Source: Rhizobiaceae bacterium (lineage in GTDB: Bacteria; Pseudomonadota; Alphaproteobacteria; Rhizobiales; Rhizobiaceae). Taken from it: a stretch of 64,000 nucleotides of DNA. The position numbers and the translations under genes are program-made. This document shows positions 34,123 through 42,038 of the stretch, in pieces (position 1 is the first letter of the stretch; the number at the start of each line of letters is the position of its first letter). The DNA is taken from NCBI GenBank assembly GCA_017640615.1, contig JAEPQK010000001.1, forward strand, positions 310,001 to 374,000, read 5' to 3'. The notes beneath the pieces were generated by a model. That model had not been told where the DNA came from and ran no database searches. It saw only the letters and a list, made by a program, of their open reading frames with translations.

Positions 34123-34669
34123 GAGCCATTCGCCTGCGATCGTCATCGGCAACGAACTGCCGTCGGATGGCGCGGCACGCGATGCGCTGCTCGACCGGGC
34201 GATGGGGCCGCGTTGGCGCAGGAAATCGTCGGAGAAGCTACGGCGCGGGCGGCTTCCGGCCGAGGGGCTGGCGCTTGTGGCGCGCGACGATGCCGGCGCG
34301 GTTGTGGGGACTGTGCGGCTTTGGGAGGTGACGGCGGGCGAGGGGGGACCGGCTGCATTGCTGCTTGGTCCGCTCGCCGTCGATCCCGTGCTCAGATCCG
34401 CAGGTGTCGGCTCTGAGCTGATGCGCCATGCGATCGCGGAGGCAAAGCGCCTTGGCCATGGCGCAATCCTGCTGGTGGGCGACGCGCCATATTATGCCCG
34501 CTTCGGGTTTTCGGCAGACAAAACCTCACGCCTTGCGATGCCTGGCCCTTACGAGCCGCATCGTTTCCTGGCGCTGGAACTGATCGATGGCGCGCTTGCC
34601 GGCACTAGCGGCGTGCTGCGCGCCAACGGGCGCAAGTCGCGGAAAGAAAAGGTCGAGCTGGCAGCGTGA
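34052..34669 (+). CDS. GNAT N-acetyltransferase with repeat-derived N-terminus
   Basis: The conserved part starts around SPAIVIGNELPSDGAARDALLDRAMG and continues through LALVARDDAGAVVGTVRLWEV, LLLGPLAVDPVLRSAGVGSELMRHAIAEAKRLGHGAILLVGDAPYYARFGF, with the acetyl-CoA loop RSAGVG. It is close to the YhbS-type putative acetyltransferases. The open frame reaches an ATG at 33971 without a good ribosome binding site. An ATG at 34052 lies seven bases after GGAGG; both are inside or before a palindromic repeat, so about 25-50 N-terminal residues are encoded by repeat DNA. The substrate is unknown. Confidence 0.82.
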   Translation: MTVAAPALRASCSDALRGAPGEGVSHSPAIVIGNELPSDGAARDALLDRAMGPRWRRKSSEKLRRGRLPAEGLALVARDDAGAVVGTVRLWEVTAGEGGPAALLLGPLAVDPVLRSAGVGSELMRHAIAEAKRLGHGAILLVGDAPYYARFGFSADKTSRLAMPGPYEPHRFLALELIDGALAGTSGVLRANGRKSRKEKVELAA

Positions 34670-34671
34670 AA

Positions 34672-34694
34672 CCTTCTCCCTACGCGGGAGAAGG
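34672..34694. terminator. Bidirectional palindrome between GNAT and SCP2 genes
   Basis: CCTTCTCCC-TACGC-GGGAGAAGG has perfect 9-bp arms and lies between two convergent genes. It has the CCTTCTCCC/GGGAGAAGG core common in rhizobial intergenic palindromes and could terminate both genes, although no T run follows. Confidence 0.55.
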
Positions 34695-34708
34695 CTCCAT
34701 TCCGAAAA

Positions 34709-34990
34709 TCAAAGAACCTGGCTGAGCTGCATGGCGACCGACATGTCGCCATCGACCTTGAGCTTGCCCTGCATAAAGGCCGAGGTCGCGTCGAGATCGC
34801 CGGAGATGATCGATTCCATGTCGTCCTTGGTCAGCGAAATCGTGCACTCGGCGTCGCCGCCACCGGTTGAAACGGACTCACCGTCCACCAGTATGGAACC
34901 ATCGTCACCGAGGTCGAACTTGACCGAGCGGCTGAAGCCGGAACCGGATGCCTTGCTGCTGATCTGGTCGGCGATTTCCTGAAGCGTCAT
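34709..34990 (-). CDS. SCP2 sterol-binding domain protein
   Basis: A single-domain protein of 93 residues. The SCP2 fold is seen in SVKFDLGDDGSILVDGESVS, AECTISLTKDDMESIISGDLDATSAFMQGKLKVDGDMSVAMQL. Such small proteins bind acyl chains or acyl-CoA. The ATG at 34990 follows GGAG at a normal distance; the frame is open to 35014. It diverges from an acyl-CoA dehydrogenase gene, with a perfect palindrome between them, and the two may share control and a role in acyl-CoA handling. Confidence 0.9.
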   Translation of the reverse strand: MTLQEIADQISSKASGSGFSRSVKFDLGDDGSILVDGESVSTGGGDAECTISLTKDDMESIISGDLDATSAFMQGKLKVDGDMSVAMQLSQVL

Positions 34991-35085
34991 CGTGATCTCC
35001 GTCTGGGCGCGCACAGGCCCGTTTTGTTGGGTTCCGAACGGGGTTGTTTCGGCCCGTTCGCCGTCGCGCTCCGCATAGCAGTTGA

Positions 35086-35101
35086 TTGACGTTTACGTCA
35101 A
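35086..35101. promoter_or_regulatory. Palindromic operator candidate between SCP2 and acyl-CoA dehydrogenase genes
   Basis: TTGACGT-TT-ACGTCAA is a perfect inverted repeat with 7-bp arms. It lies 96 bases before the SCP2 start and 109 bases before the acyl-CoA dehydrogenase start. From memory, the form resembles sites of MerR-family LiuR-type regulators of branched-chain and fatty acid breakdown; no such regulator is in the window. Confidence 0.5.
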
Positions 35102-35209
35102 CGTGATCTAGCGTTTTCGAGTAGCTGCGAGGCCGGCTATCGCACGGCGCGTAGCAATTTGTAGCGCGCACCTGGTCGTCATTGCGCGGCATCTGTCTGG
35201 GAGGACCAA

Positions 35210-36376
35210 ATGCAGTTTACCCCCGAGCATGAGGAACTGCGTCGAACGGTGGCGAAATTCGTCGCGGCCGAGATCAACCCTCATGCCGATAAGTGGGAGG
35301 CGGCGGAGGAGTTCCCAAGCCACGAACTTTTCAAGAAACTCGGCGATCTGGGCCTTCTTGGCATCAAATACGACCCTGCTTACGGCGGGTTGGGGCTCGA
35401 CTTTTCCTATTCCATGGTGATGGCCGAAGAGCTCGGGCTTTGCGATTGCGGCGGCGTGCCGATGGCCATCGGCGTGCAGACGGATATGTGCACACCGGCG
35501 ATGAACCGTTTCGGTTCCGACGAGATAAAACGCGACTTCCTGGCGCCGGCGATTTCCGGTGACGCGGTCGGCTGTCTCGGCGTGTCGGAGCCGGGCGGTG
35601 GGTCCGATGTCGCGGCTGTGAAAACGACAGCGCGTGCCGACGGCGACGATCTTGTGATCTCCGGCACCAAGATGTGGATCACCAATGGCATAAAGGCCGA
35701 CTGGTGCTGCCTGCTCGCAAACACCAATGACGGCCCGCCGCACAAGAACAAGTCTCTGATCGCCGTGCCGATGGATGCCAAGGGCATTGAGCGCCAGAAG
35801 ATCAAGAAGATCGGCATGAACTCGTCTGATACCGCGCAACTCTTCTTCGACGATGTACGCGTGCCGAGGCGCAACATCATCGGGCAGGAGGGCATGGGCT
35901 TCACTTATCAGATGCTGCAGTTTCAGGAGGAGCGGCTATATTCCGCCGCGAGCTCGATCAAGGGCTTCGACCGTCTGATTGATCTGACGATCGAGTACAC
36001 GGGCCAGCGCCAGACTTTCGGCAAGCCGATCCTGGACAATCAGGTGGTTCATTTCCGTCTGGCGGAACTGCGCACCGAGATAGAGGCGTTGCGGGCGCTG
36101 ACCTGGAGCGCCATTGAGCAATATGTCTCCGGTCGGGATGTGACTCGACTCGCCTCTATGGCCAAGCTGAAAACCGGGCGACTGGCGCGCGAAGTCAGCG
36201 ACACCTGCCTGCAATATTGGGGCGGCATGGGCTACACATTCGACAATCCGGTCAGCCGCGCGTTCCGTGACACACGGCTTGTGTCGATCGGCGCCGGGGC
36301 GGATGAGATCATGCTTGGCATCATTGCCAAGCTCGAAGGCACGCTGCCGGGCACAAGCAATCGGGCAAAGGGCTGA
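35210..36376 (+). CDS. Acyl-CoA dehydrogenase
   Basis: A 388-residue FAD enzyme that introduces the trans-2 double bond into acyl-CoA. The family signatures are GCLGVSEPGGGSDVAAVKTTA and KMWITNGIKADWCCLLANT in the middle domain, and QTFGKPILDNQVVHFRLAEL plus QYWGGMGYTFDNPVSRAFRDTRLVSIGAGADEIMLGIIAKLEG in the C-terminal domain. Length and domain order are normal. A GGAGG ribosome binding site precedes the ATG. It is near, but not in, the hydroxycinnamate cluster and could supply the beta-oxidation step of phenylpropanoid side chains; the chain specificity is not determined. Confidence 0.93.
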   Translation: MQFTPEHEELRRTVAKFVAAEINPHADKWEAAEEFPSHELFKKLGDLGLLGIKYDPAYGGLGLDFSYSMVMAEELGLCDCGGVPMAIGVQTDMCTPAMNRFGSDEIKRDFLAPAISGDAVGCLGVSEPGGGSDVAAVKTTARADGDDLVISGTKMWITNGIKADWCCLLANTNDGPPHKNKSLIAVPMDAKGIERQKIKKIGMNSSDTAQLFFDDVRVPRRNIIGQEGMGFTYQMLQFQEERLYSAASSIKGFDRLIDLTIEYTGQRQTFGKPILDNQVVHFRLAELRTEIEALRALTWSAIEQYVSGRDVTRLASMAKLKTGRLAREVSDTCLQYWGGMGYTFDNPVSRAFRDTRLVSIGAGADEIMLGIIAKLEGTLPGTSNRAKG

Positions 36377-36391
36377 ACTGAGTTCAACTTG

Positions 36392-36955
36392 CTAGGGGCA
36401 GGTGGTTACCTGATTCGAGCAGGTTCTGGTTGTCCAGCCGCGGCTCTCGGCTCCCATAAGATCGCCTTCGACTTCGACCCAGTCGCCTTTGCAAGCGTAG
36501 AGCCGGCTCACACGAAATGAATCCGGTCCGGCGCCTTCCTCCTCGTTGAGCAGGCGAGCAACGACGTCAGCCTCTATCGATGGGGCTGAGTGGAGGTTCA
36601 CCTGGTTGAGCAGCAATCCGAGCGAGTTGCCCGGCACCCAGCCCTCACCCTCGAAGGCGACGACATCGGGGTCGTCGCTCGTGTAGCTGATCACGATGGC
36701 ATCTTCGATGCGAAACCAGCCGTCTTGCGATCCGGTAATTGTCACTTCCGGCGCAAAGCGGTCGCCATCAATCTCCACCGGAGCCGGAAGCTCGGCAATG
36801 ACCGGAAATTCGGCGCCCGGTCCCTCGCGCACCTCGACCGCCTCCGTCCCCAATGTCCAAGCCCAGAGTTCGCAGGCTTCCTCAGCCGCCGACGGGGTGG
36901 CTGATCCGAATAAGAGGGCGGCAGCACTTGCCGCGCGGTACATCCAGCCTTGCAT
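36392..36955 (-). CDS. Secreted protein with two SH3-like domains
   Basis: A 187-residue exported protein of unknown function. The signal peptide is MYRAASAAALLFGSATPSAA. The first SH3b-like domain has VEVREGPGAEFPVIAELP and QDGWFRIEDAIV; the second has GWVPGNSLGLLLNQVNLHSAPSIEADVVARL and CKGDWVEVEGDLMGAESRGWTTRTC. Four cysteines near the ends could form disulfides. Bacterial SH3 domains often bind cell wall or protein ligands. It converges on the acyl-CoA dehydrogenase gene and diverges from the feruloyl-CoA synthase operon. Confidence 0.82.
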   Translation of the reverse strand: MQGWMYRAASAAALLFGSATPSAAEEACELWAWTLGTEAVEVREGPGAEFPVIAELPAPVEIDGDRFAPEVTITGSQDGWFRIEDAIVISYTSDDPDVVAFEGEGWVPGNSLGLLLNQVNLHSAPSIEADVVARLLNEEEGAGPDSFRVSRLYACKGDWVEVEGDLMGAESRGWTTRTCSNQVTTCP

Positions 36956-37054
36956 CGTGAGCCAATCCTCCAGCGTCCGTCAGCATGGTTGGTTTTCTTG
37001 CGTCGCGCAAATGATGCCTTTGACACAAGGCGCCACTCGCGTCCTGGAAGGCGC

Positions 37055-37083
37055 TTGTAACAGAACCTATGAATTGTTATATC
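37055..37083 (+). promoter_or_regulatory. Predicted promoter of the feruloyl-CoA synthase operon
   Basis: A -35 TTGTAA (37055-37060) and a -10 TATATC (37078-37083) are 17 bases apart. The -10 lies within the MarR-type inverted repeat at 37073-37093, which would let a bound repressor block the polymerase. Confidence 0.55.
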
Positions 37084-37093
37084 GGATAACAAT
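37073..37093. promoter_or_regulatory. MarR-type operator upstream of feruloyl-CoA synthase
   Basis: A perfect inverted repeat ATTGTTAT-N5-ATAACAAT. A near copy, AATGTTAT-N5-AAAACAAT, is in the divergent marR/crotonase promoter at 41157-41177. The shared arms in both promoters of the cluster suggest the same MarR protein binds both. It ends 14 bases before the GTG start. Confidence 0.7.
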
Positions 37094-37107
37094 ATCGGGA
37101 GGATGAC

Positions 37108-38967
37108 GTGCCAGTTGTCGAGCGGCCGGGGATGAAGCCTGTCAATATGGGACGTTTGTCAGTCGAGACCCGTCGCGACGGTGATGTCATCTATCTCAGC
37201 GCGTCCGATGCACTGCCGCCCTATGCACGTTCGCTGATCGACCGTCTCGACCACTGGGCCGACGTAGCGCCTGATCGAACGCTCTTTGCCGACCGGGGGC
37301 CGGACGGTGCGTGGCGACATTTGAGCTATGCGCAGGCCAGCGAACAATCGCGCGCGATTGCTCAGTATTTTCTTGATTGCGGCTTGTCGGTAGATCGACC
37401 TGTCGCAGTGCTTTCCGGCAACAGCATCGAACATGCATTGGTTACGCTTGGCGCCATGCGCGCCGGCGTGCCGGTCGCGCCTGTTTCGCCGGCTTATTCG
37501 CTGGTCTCCCAGGACTACGCAAAGCTTAGGCACGTTTTCGGGCTGGTCACGCCCGGTTTAGTTTTCGCAGCGGAGGGAAAGCCGTTCGCGGCAGCGCTCG
37601 CGGCGGTCATGCAGCCCGGCATGGCGCTGGTCAACGCGCGGAACGCGCTGCCCGGCGCAGCCTCCTTCGATACACTTCTGGCAACAACGCCGACCGCGGC
37701 GATTGATGATGCCAACCGTGCCGTGAACGGCGATACGGTAGCGAAATTTCTGTTTACCTCCGGTTCGACCGGCATGCCCAAAGCGGTGGTCAATACGCAG
37801 CGCATGATCTGCGCCAATCAGGTGATGATCGCTGAGGCACTCGCCTTCCTGAAAGACAAGCCGCCGGTCATGGTGGACTGGCTGCCGTGGAACCACACCG
37901 CCGGCGGCAACCACAATTTCGGTATCGCCCTTTATAATGGCGGGACGCTCTATGTCGACGATGGCAATCCAACCCCGGGCGGAATTGCTAAGACCGTGCG
38001 CAATCTCGAAGAGATAGCTCCCACGCTCTATTTCAACGTGCCCAAGGGCTACGAGATGCTGGTCGATCATTTGGCCCGGAATGACCATCTGCGGAAGAAC
38101 TTCTTCTCGCAGGTCGAGTTGCTGCAATATGCAGGTGCGGGCCTTCCTCAGCATGTCTGGACCGCACTTGAAGAGCTGGCTGTTGAGACGACAGGCAAGA
38201 AGGTGATGATCATCACCGGCTATGGCTCGACCGAGACCGCGCCCTTCGCACTCACCACCACGTGGCCGGTGGATCGTCCTGGCGAAGTTGGGCTGCCTGC
38301 GCCCGGGCTGGAACTCAAGCTCGTTCCAAACGAAGGCAAGCTGGAACTGCGGCTCAAGGGGCCGAACGTCACCCCGGGCTATTGGCGTCAACCGGACAAG
38401 ACGGCGGAGTCGTTCGATGACGAAGGTTTTTACAAAATCGGCGATGCGCTGAAATTCGTCGATCCAGACGAGCCGCGACGCGGGCTTTTGTTCGATGGCC
38501 GCGTGGCCGAAGACTTCAAGCTGTCGACCGGTACCTGGGTGAATATGAGCACCGTGCGCGGCTCAATCATCTCGGCTTTCGCGCCCTATGTGCGCGACGC
38601 CGTGCTAACCGGCCTCGACCGGGGACATATCGGCGCAATGCTATTTCTCGACGCCGATGCGGCGCGGAAGATGGCGCCTGAGCTCGCGCAGGCGAGCGAA
38701 GCCGAACTGGCCGCAAACCCGGCGCTGCGTGCTGAGTTTCAGGGGCGACTTGATGCGCTTGCTTCGACTTCGACCGGCAGCTCCAATCGCGTGGCTCGTA
38801 TCGTCGTCCTCGACAGGCCGCCCTCTATCGACCTCAACGAAGTGACCGACAAGGGTTCGATCAATCAGCGCGCGGTGATGGCAGCGCGCGCCGAGCTTGT
38901 CGAAGATCTCTATGCCGAGCCGTCCCCGCCGCATGTGCTCGTCGCCAGGAAGGAGCCTACCCAATGA
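37108..38967 (+). CDS. fcs: Feruloyl-CoA synthase
   Basis: A 619-residue acyl-CoA synthetase that activates ferulate and similar hydroxycinnamates (coumarate, caffeate) to CoA thioesters. Core motifs are KFLFTSGSTGMPKAVVNTQRM (phosphate loop), DWLPWNHTAGGNHNFGIALYNGGTLYVDDGNPTP, ITGYGSTETAP and DEGFYKIGDALKF. The late part RGLLFDGRVAEDFKLSTGTWV and NEVTDKGSINQRAVM is typical of feruloyl-CoA synthases. The start is GTG at 37108, just after GGGAGGA. It is the first gene of an operon with a thiolase that overlaps its stop codon by four bases. It is probably repressed by the MarR protein until a hydroxycinnamoyl-CoA appears. Confidence 0.9.
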   Translation: MPVVERPGMKPVNMGRLSVETRRDGDVIYLSASDALPPYARSLIDRLDHWADVAPDRTLFADRGPDGAWRHLSYAQASEQSRAIAQYFLDCGLSVDRPVAVLSGNSIEHALVTLGAMRAGVPVAPVSPAYSLVSQDYAKLRHVFGLVTPGLVFAAEGKPFAAALAAVMQPGMALVNARNALPGAASFDTLLATTPTAAIDDANRAVNGDTVAKFLFTSGSTGMPKAVVNTQRMICANQVMIAEALAFLKDKPPVMVDWLPWNHTAGGNHNFGIALYNGGTLYVDDGNPTPGGIAKTVRNLEEIAPTLYFNVPKGYEMLVDHLARNDHLRKNFFSQVELLQYAGAGLPQHVWTALEELAVETTGKKVMIITGYGSTETAPFALTTTWPVDRPGEVGLPAPGLELKLVPNEGKLELRLKGPNVTPGYWRQPDKTAESFDDEGFYKIGDALKFVDPDEPRRGLLFDGRVAEDFKLSTGTWVNMSTVRGSIISAFAPYVRDAVLTGLDRGHIGAMLFLDADAARKMAPELAQASEAELAANPALRAEFQGRLDALASTSTGSSNRVARIVVLDRPPSIDLNEVTDKGSINQRAVMAARAELVEDLYAEPSPPHVLVARKEPTQ

Positions 38968-40214
38968 CCGCGCCGCAGGGATTGCGATACTCTTTTGAAA
39001 ACAGCTGGCTGATCGACGGGCTGCGCACGCCCTTCGTGGACTACACCGGTGCGTTCGCGCAAATCTCGCCGATCGATCTGGGCATCAAGGCGGCACGCGA
39101 GGTCGTCGCGCGCGCCGGCATCGATCCGGCCGATATCGGCACCACGATTGCAGGCAGCATGGCCCAAGCCTCGTTCGACGCCTACATGACACCGCGCCAT
39201 ATCGGCATCTATGCCGGTGTGCCGGTGGAGCGCCCCGCGCATCTGGTGCAACGCATCTGTGGCACGGGCATCGAAGCGATCGTGCAGGGCGCCGAGCTTG
39301 TGACGCGCGGCAAGGTCCATCTGGCGCTCTGTGTCGGTGCAGAATCGATGAGCCGCAATCCCGTCGCCGCCTATACCCACCGAACCGGTTTCCGTATGGG
39401 CCAGATCGAGTTCAAGGATTTTCTATGGGAGGCGCTGCTCGACCCGGCCTGCTCCTGCACCATGGGTGACACCGCCGAAAATCTCGCCCGCGACTATCAG
39501 ATCACCCGCGAGGAAGTAGATCGTTATGCCGAACGGTCCTTCGCGCGTGCAGTCGCGGCCAGGGACGCAGGTTTCTTCGATGATGAGATCGTGCCTGTCA
39601 GCAGCGAGAGCTTCGAGCAGGAGGGATTCAACGCGCGCTCGATCCGACTGCCGCGAAAAATAGAAAGCGTGAGCGCGGACAGCCATGTCCGGACTTCGCC
39701 CTATGAGGTGTTGGCGAAGATCAAGCCAGCATTCGGCGGCGTGCAGACGGGCGGCAACTCGTCCGCGGTGGTCGACGGCGCCGCGGCGGCTTTGGTCGGA
39801 TCACGGAAATCGGCGGAGAAAGCGGGAACGAAGCCCCTTGCGCGGATTGTCGCCGCCGTCTCTGTCGGCGTGCCACCGCACATTATGGGCATCGGGCCGG
39901 TGCCTGCGATCCAGGCGGTATTGGAGGAGGCCGGGCTGATGCTTGACCAGATCGACCGTATCGAAATCAATGAGGCCTTCGCCGCGCAGATCATGGCCTG
40001 CATTCGCGAACTCGGTCTCGACGATGCGAAGGTCAATGTGAACGGCGGAGCAATTGCGATCGGCCATCCGCTTGGCGCCACCGGCGTTCGCATCACGACC
40101 ACGGTTGCGCGCGAGCTGAAACGGTCCGGGCTGCGCTATGGCATCGCCTCGGCTTGCGTCGGTGGCGGGCAGGGCATTGCGATCCTCGTCGAAAACACCG
40201 ACGCGGTGAACTGA
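38964..40214 (+). CDS. Thiolase (acetyl-CoA acyltransferase) of the hydroxycinnamate cluster
   Basis: A 416-residue thiolase that would cleave a 3-ketoacyl-CoA with CoA. The nucleophile Cys99 is in QRICGTGIEAIVQGAELV. The C-terminal motifs are IEINEAFAAQIMA, NVNGGAIAIGHPLGATGVR with the catalytic His, and ASACVGGGQGIAILV with the second Cys. The N-terminus is about 10 residues longer than usual. Its ATG overlaps the fcs stop (ATGA). In a CoA-dependent beta-oxidation of the phenylpropanoid side chain, it would release acetyl-CoA and a benzoyl-CoA derivative. Confidence 0.92.
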   Translation: MTAPQGLRYSFENSWLIDGLRTPFVDYTGAFAQISPIDLGIKAAREVVARAGIDPADIGTTIAGSMAQASFDAYMTPRHIGIYAGVPVERPAHLVQRICGTGIEAIVQGAELVTRGKVHLALCVGAESMSRNPVAAYTHRTGFRMGQIEFKDFLWEALLDPACSCTMGDTAENLARDYQITREEVDRYAERSFARAVAARDAGFFDDEIVPVSSESFEQEGFNARSIRLPRKIESVSADSHVRTSPYEVLAKIKPAFGGVQTGGNSSAVVDGAAAALVGSRKSAEKAGTKPLARIVAAVSVGVPPHIMGIGPVPAIQAVLEEAGLMLDQIDRIEINEAFAAQIMACIRELGLDDAKVNVNGGAIAIGHPLGATGVRITTTVARELKRSGLRYGIASACVGGGQGIAILVENTDAVN

Positions 40215-40216
40215 GC

Positions 40217-40636
40217 ATGCTGACCAACCGGCGCGATGTCGAAATCGAGTGGGGCGACTGCGATGCAGCCGGCATCGTCTTCTACCCGCGTTATTTTGCG
40301 ATGTTCGATGCCTCGACCGCCTATCTGTTCGAGAAGGCGCTCGGTATGAAAAAGATCGCCTGGACAAAAGCCCACGGCATCGTCGGCATTCCAATGGTCG
40401 ATACTGGCGCGAAGTTTATCGTCCCATCGCGTTATGGCGATGTGATCACCATCGAGACGAGCGCGAGCCGCATCGGCCGATCGAGCTTCGACATTGCGCA
40501 TCGCGTGTTCAAGGGCGAGACGCTGGCCATCGAGGCGCAGGAAACGCGTGTATGGACGGGCCGCGACCCGGACGACCCGACGCGTATCAAGGCTGTGCCT
40601 ATTCCCGACGAGGTTGTGGCAGCTCTCTCCACGTAG
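40217..40636 (+). CDS. Acyl-CoA thioesterase, 4-hydroxybenzoyl-CoA type
   Basis: A 139-residue hot-dog fold thioesterase. The motif WGDCDAAGIVFYPRYFAMFD contains the catalytic Asp16 in the same place as in Pseudomonas-type 4-hydroxybenzoyl-CoA thioesterase. It begins two bases after the thiolase stop, so it is the third gene of the fcs operon. In this context it probably frees the aromatic acid (4-hydroxybenzoate or vanillate) from the CoA ester made by the thiolase. The open frame extends upstream inside the thiolase gene; the ATG at 40217 gives the family start. Confidence 0.92.
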   Translation: MLTNRRDVEIEWGDCDAAGIVFYPRYFAMFDASTAYLFEKALGMKKIAWTKAHGIVGIPMVDTGAKFIVPSRYGDVITIETSASRIGRSSFDIAHRVFKGETLAIEAQETRVWTGRDPDDPTRIKAVPIPDEVVAALST

Positions 40637-40642
40637 GCCCGC

Positions 40643-41119
40643 TTACGCGCGGTCGGAAAGCCTTTCGAGAAGTTCGACGAGCCGATCGCGCTCTGCCTCG
40701 CCGCCGAGGCGTTCAATCATGCGCTCTTCATGCGTGCGCCAGACCGCAAACATTTCGGCCATGAAGCACTCGCCCTGCGGCGTCAGATGCAGCGAATGCG
40801 AGCGCTTGTCCTCCGGCGATTTTCGCCGTTCGGCCAGCCCGCGCTTCTCGAGCCCATCCATCAACGCAACGAAATTGGCGCGCTTGATGCCAAGCTGTTC
40901 CGCAATCTCGGACTGTTTTTGTCCCGGGCATTGGGCGATCAGGTTGAGGACGGAGAATTCGGCCGGCCGCAGCTTTAGTGCGGCGAAACTGTCAAGAAAG
41001 TCCTGAAAGACGGACAGCTGCGCGCGCCGCAAAACATAGCCGATGATCGTCGACATTTCCGGCGGCTGTACCGTCGTTTTGATCGGAGCTTGCGGGTCTT
41101 GGTGCGGGGTGACAGTCAT
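40643..41119 (-). CDS. MarR family regulator of the hydroxycinnamate cluster
   Basis: A 158-residue winged-helix repressor. The DNA-binding core is LRPAEFSVLNLIAQCPGQKQSEIAEQLGIKRANFVALMDGLEKRGLAERRKSPEDKRSHSLHLTPQG, with the usual wing DKRSHS. It is encoded between the fcs operon and a crotonase gene and is divergent from the latter. Known MarR proteins in this setting (CouR, FerC type) repress hydroxycinnamate genes and are released by the aroyl-CoA formed. The matching inverted repeats at 37073-37093 and 41157-41177 are its likely sites, so it should also regulate itself. Confidence 0.93.
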   Translation of the reverse strand: MTVTPHQDPQAPIKTTVQPPEMSTIIGYVLRRAQLSVFQDFLDSFAALKLRPAEFSVLNLIAQCPGQKQSEIAEQLGIKRANFVALMDGLEKRGLAERRKSPEDKRSHSLHLTPQGECFMAEMFAVWRTHEERMIERLGGEAERDRLVELLERLSDRA

Positions 41120-41142
41120 TCGGTCGGCCTTCGGTGTTCAGC

Positions 41143-41177
41143 TTGAACGGCGCAGAAATGTTATGATATAAAACAAT
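41143..41177 (+). promoter_or_regulatory. Divergent marR/crotonase promoter with MarR-type operator
   Basis: The inverted repeat AATGTTAT-N5-AAAACAAT at 41157-41177 is a near copy of the operator in front of fcs. For the crotonase gene a -35 TTGAAC (41143-41148) and a -10 TATAAA (41167-41172) with an 18-base spacer can be read, with the -10 inside the repeat. Confidence 0.6.
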
Positions 41178-41228
41178 CTTCGCGAAAGCCAGCCGGCCGC
41201 GCATCATGCGGGCAAGTTCGAGGGAACA

Positions 41229-42026
41229 ATGAACACCAAGAAGGCACCCTCCCGCGCCGCTGGCGAAGCGGTCCTGACCGTCGAAATCGACGGCAGCGCG
41301 GCCTGGCTCACCTTCAACAGACCGGAAAAGCGCAACGCGATCAATGATGTCGTTCTGGATGCGCTGCGCGTATTTTTCTCCGACATTCCGGAGGGTGTTC
41401 GGGTCGTCGGTCTCAAGGGCGCGGGCGGACATTTCTCGTCCGGGCTCGACCTGGCCGAACAGTCGGAACGCGAGGCCGAAGAAGTGCTTCGTCATTCGCG
41501 CGGCTGGCATGCCGTGATGGAACTCATCCAGTCCTCGGGCGTGCCGGTGATTTCGGTTCTGGAAGGCGCAGTCATGGGCGGTGGACTGGAAATCGCGGCT
41601 GCCACACATGTTCGCGTCGCGGACCCGAGCGCGCTTTACCGGCTGCCGGAGGGTAAGCGCGGCATCTTCGTTGGCGGCGGCGCGACCGTGCGGGTCGGCC
41701 GCATTCTGGGTCCCGACCGCATGACCGAGATGATGCTGACGGGTCGCACCTATGATGCACAGGAAGGGCAAGCTCTGGGGCTCTCCCACTATCTCACCGA
41801 GGCGGGCGGAGCTTTGGCCAAGGCGCGCGAGTTGGCGGCCGAGATCGCCTCCAACGCCTCGCTGGTAAATTATCTGATCATTCAGTCGATTGCGCGCATT
41901 AACGACATGTCGCGTGCGGACGGGCTTTATGCCGAAAGCCTGAGTGCGGCACTTTCGCAGACGGGGGCCGACGCGAAGGAGGGCCTGAAGGCGTTTCTGG
42001 AAAAGCGCAAGCCGCGCTTCTCATAG
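41229..42026 (+). CDS. Enoyl-CoA hydratase/isomerase (crotonase) family, probable hydroxycinnamoyl-CoA hydratase
   Basis: A 265-residue crotonase-fold enzyme. The oxyanion-hole segments are GAGGHFSSGLDLAE and LEGAVMGGGLEIAAATHVRVAD, followed by LPEGKRGIFVGGGATVRVGRILG with the conserved acidic residue. By its position with feruloyl-CoA synthase, thiolase and MarR, it probably hydrates feruloyl- or coumaroyl-CoA. Whether it also has the retro-aldol (lyase) activity that gives vanillin cannot be said; the presence of a thiolase favours a beta-oxidative route. It converges on the flagellar cluster. Confidence 0.88.
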   Translation: MNTKKAPSRAAGEAVLTVEIDGSAAWLTFNRPEKRNAINDVVLDALRVFFSDIPEGVRVVGLKGAGGHFSSGLDLAEQSEREAEEVLRHSRGWHAVMELIQSSGVPVISVLEGAVMGGGLEIAAATHVRVADPSALYRLPEGKRGIFVGGGATVRVGRILGPDRMTEMMLTGRTYDAQEGQALGLSHYLTEAGGALAKARELAAEIASNASLVNYLIIQSIARINDMSRADGLYAESLSAALSQTGADAKEGLKAFLEKRKPRFS

Positions 42027-42038
42027 CCCAGAGATTCG

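Noticed and set aside
36375-36387. TGAACT-G-AGTTCA palindrome at the acyl-CoA dehydrogenase stop codon
   Set aside because: Short, includes the stop codon and has no terminator features; it could be chance between two convergent genes.
37071-37093. Resemblance of the fcs operator to the lac operator (AATTGT ... GGATAACAAT), suggesting vector sequence or a LacI site
   Set aside because: The spacing of the half-sites differs from lacO, a second related repeat occurs in the same cluster, and a MarR gene, not a lacI gene, is adjacent. The surrounding sequence is ordinary genomic DNA.
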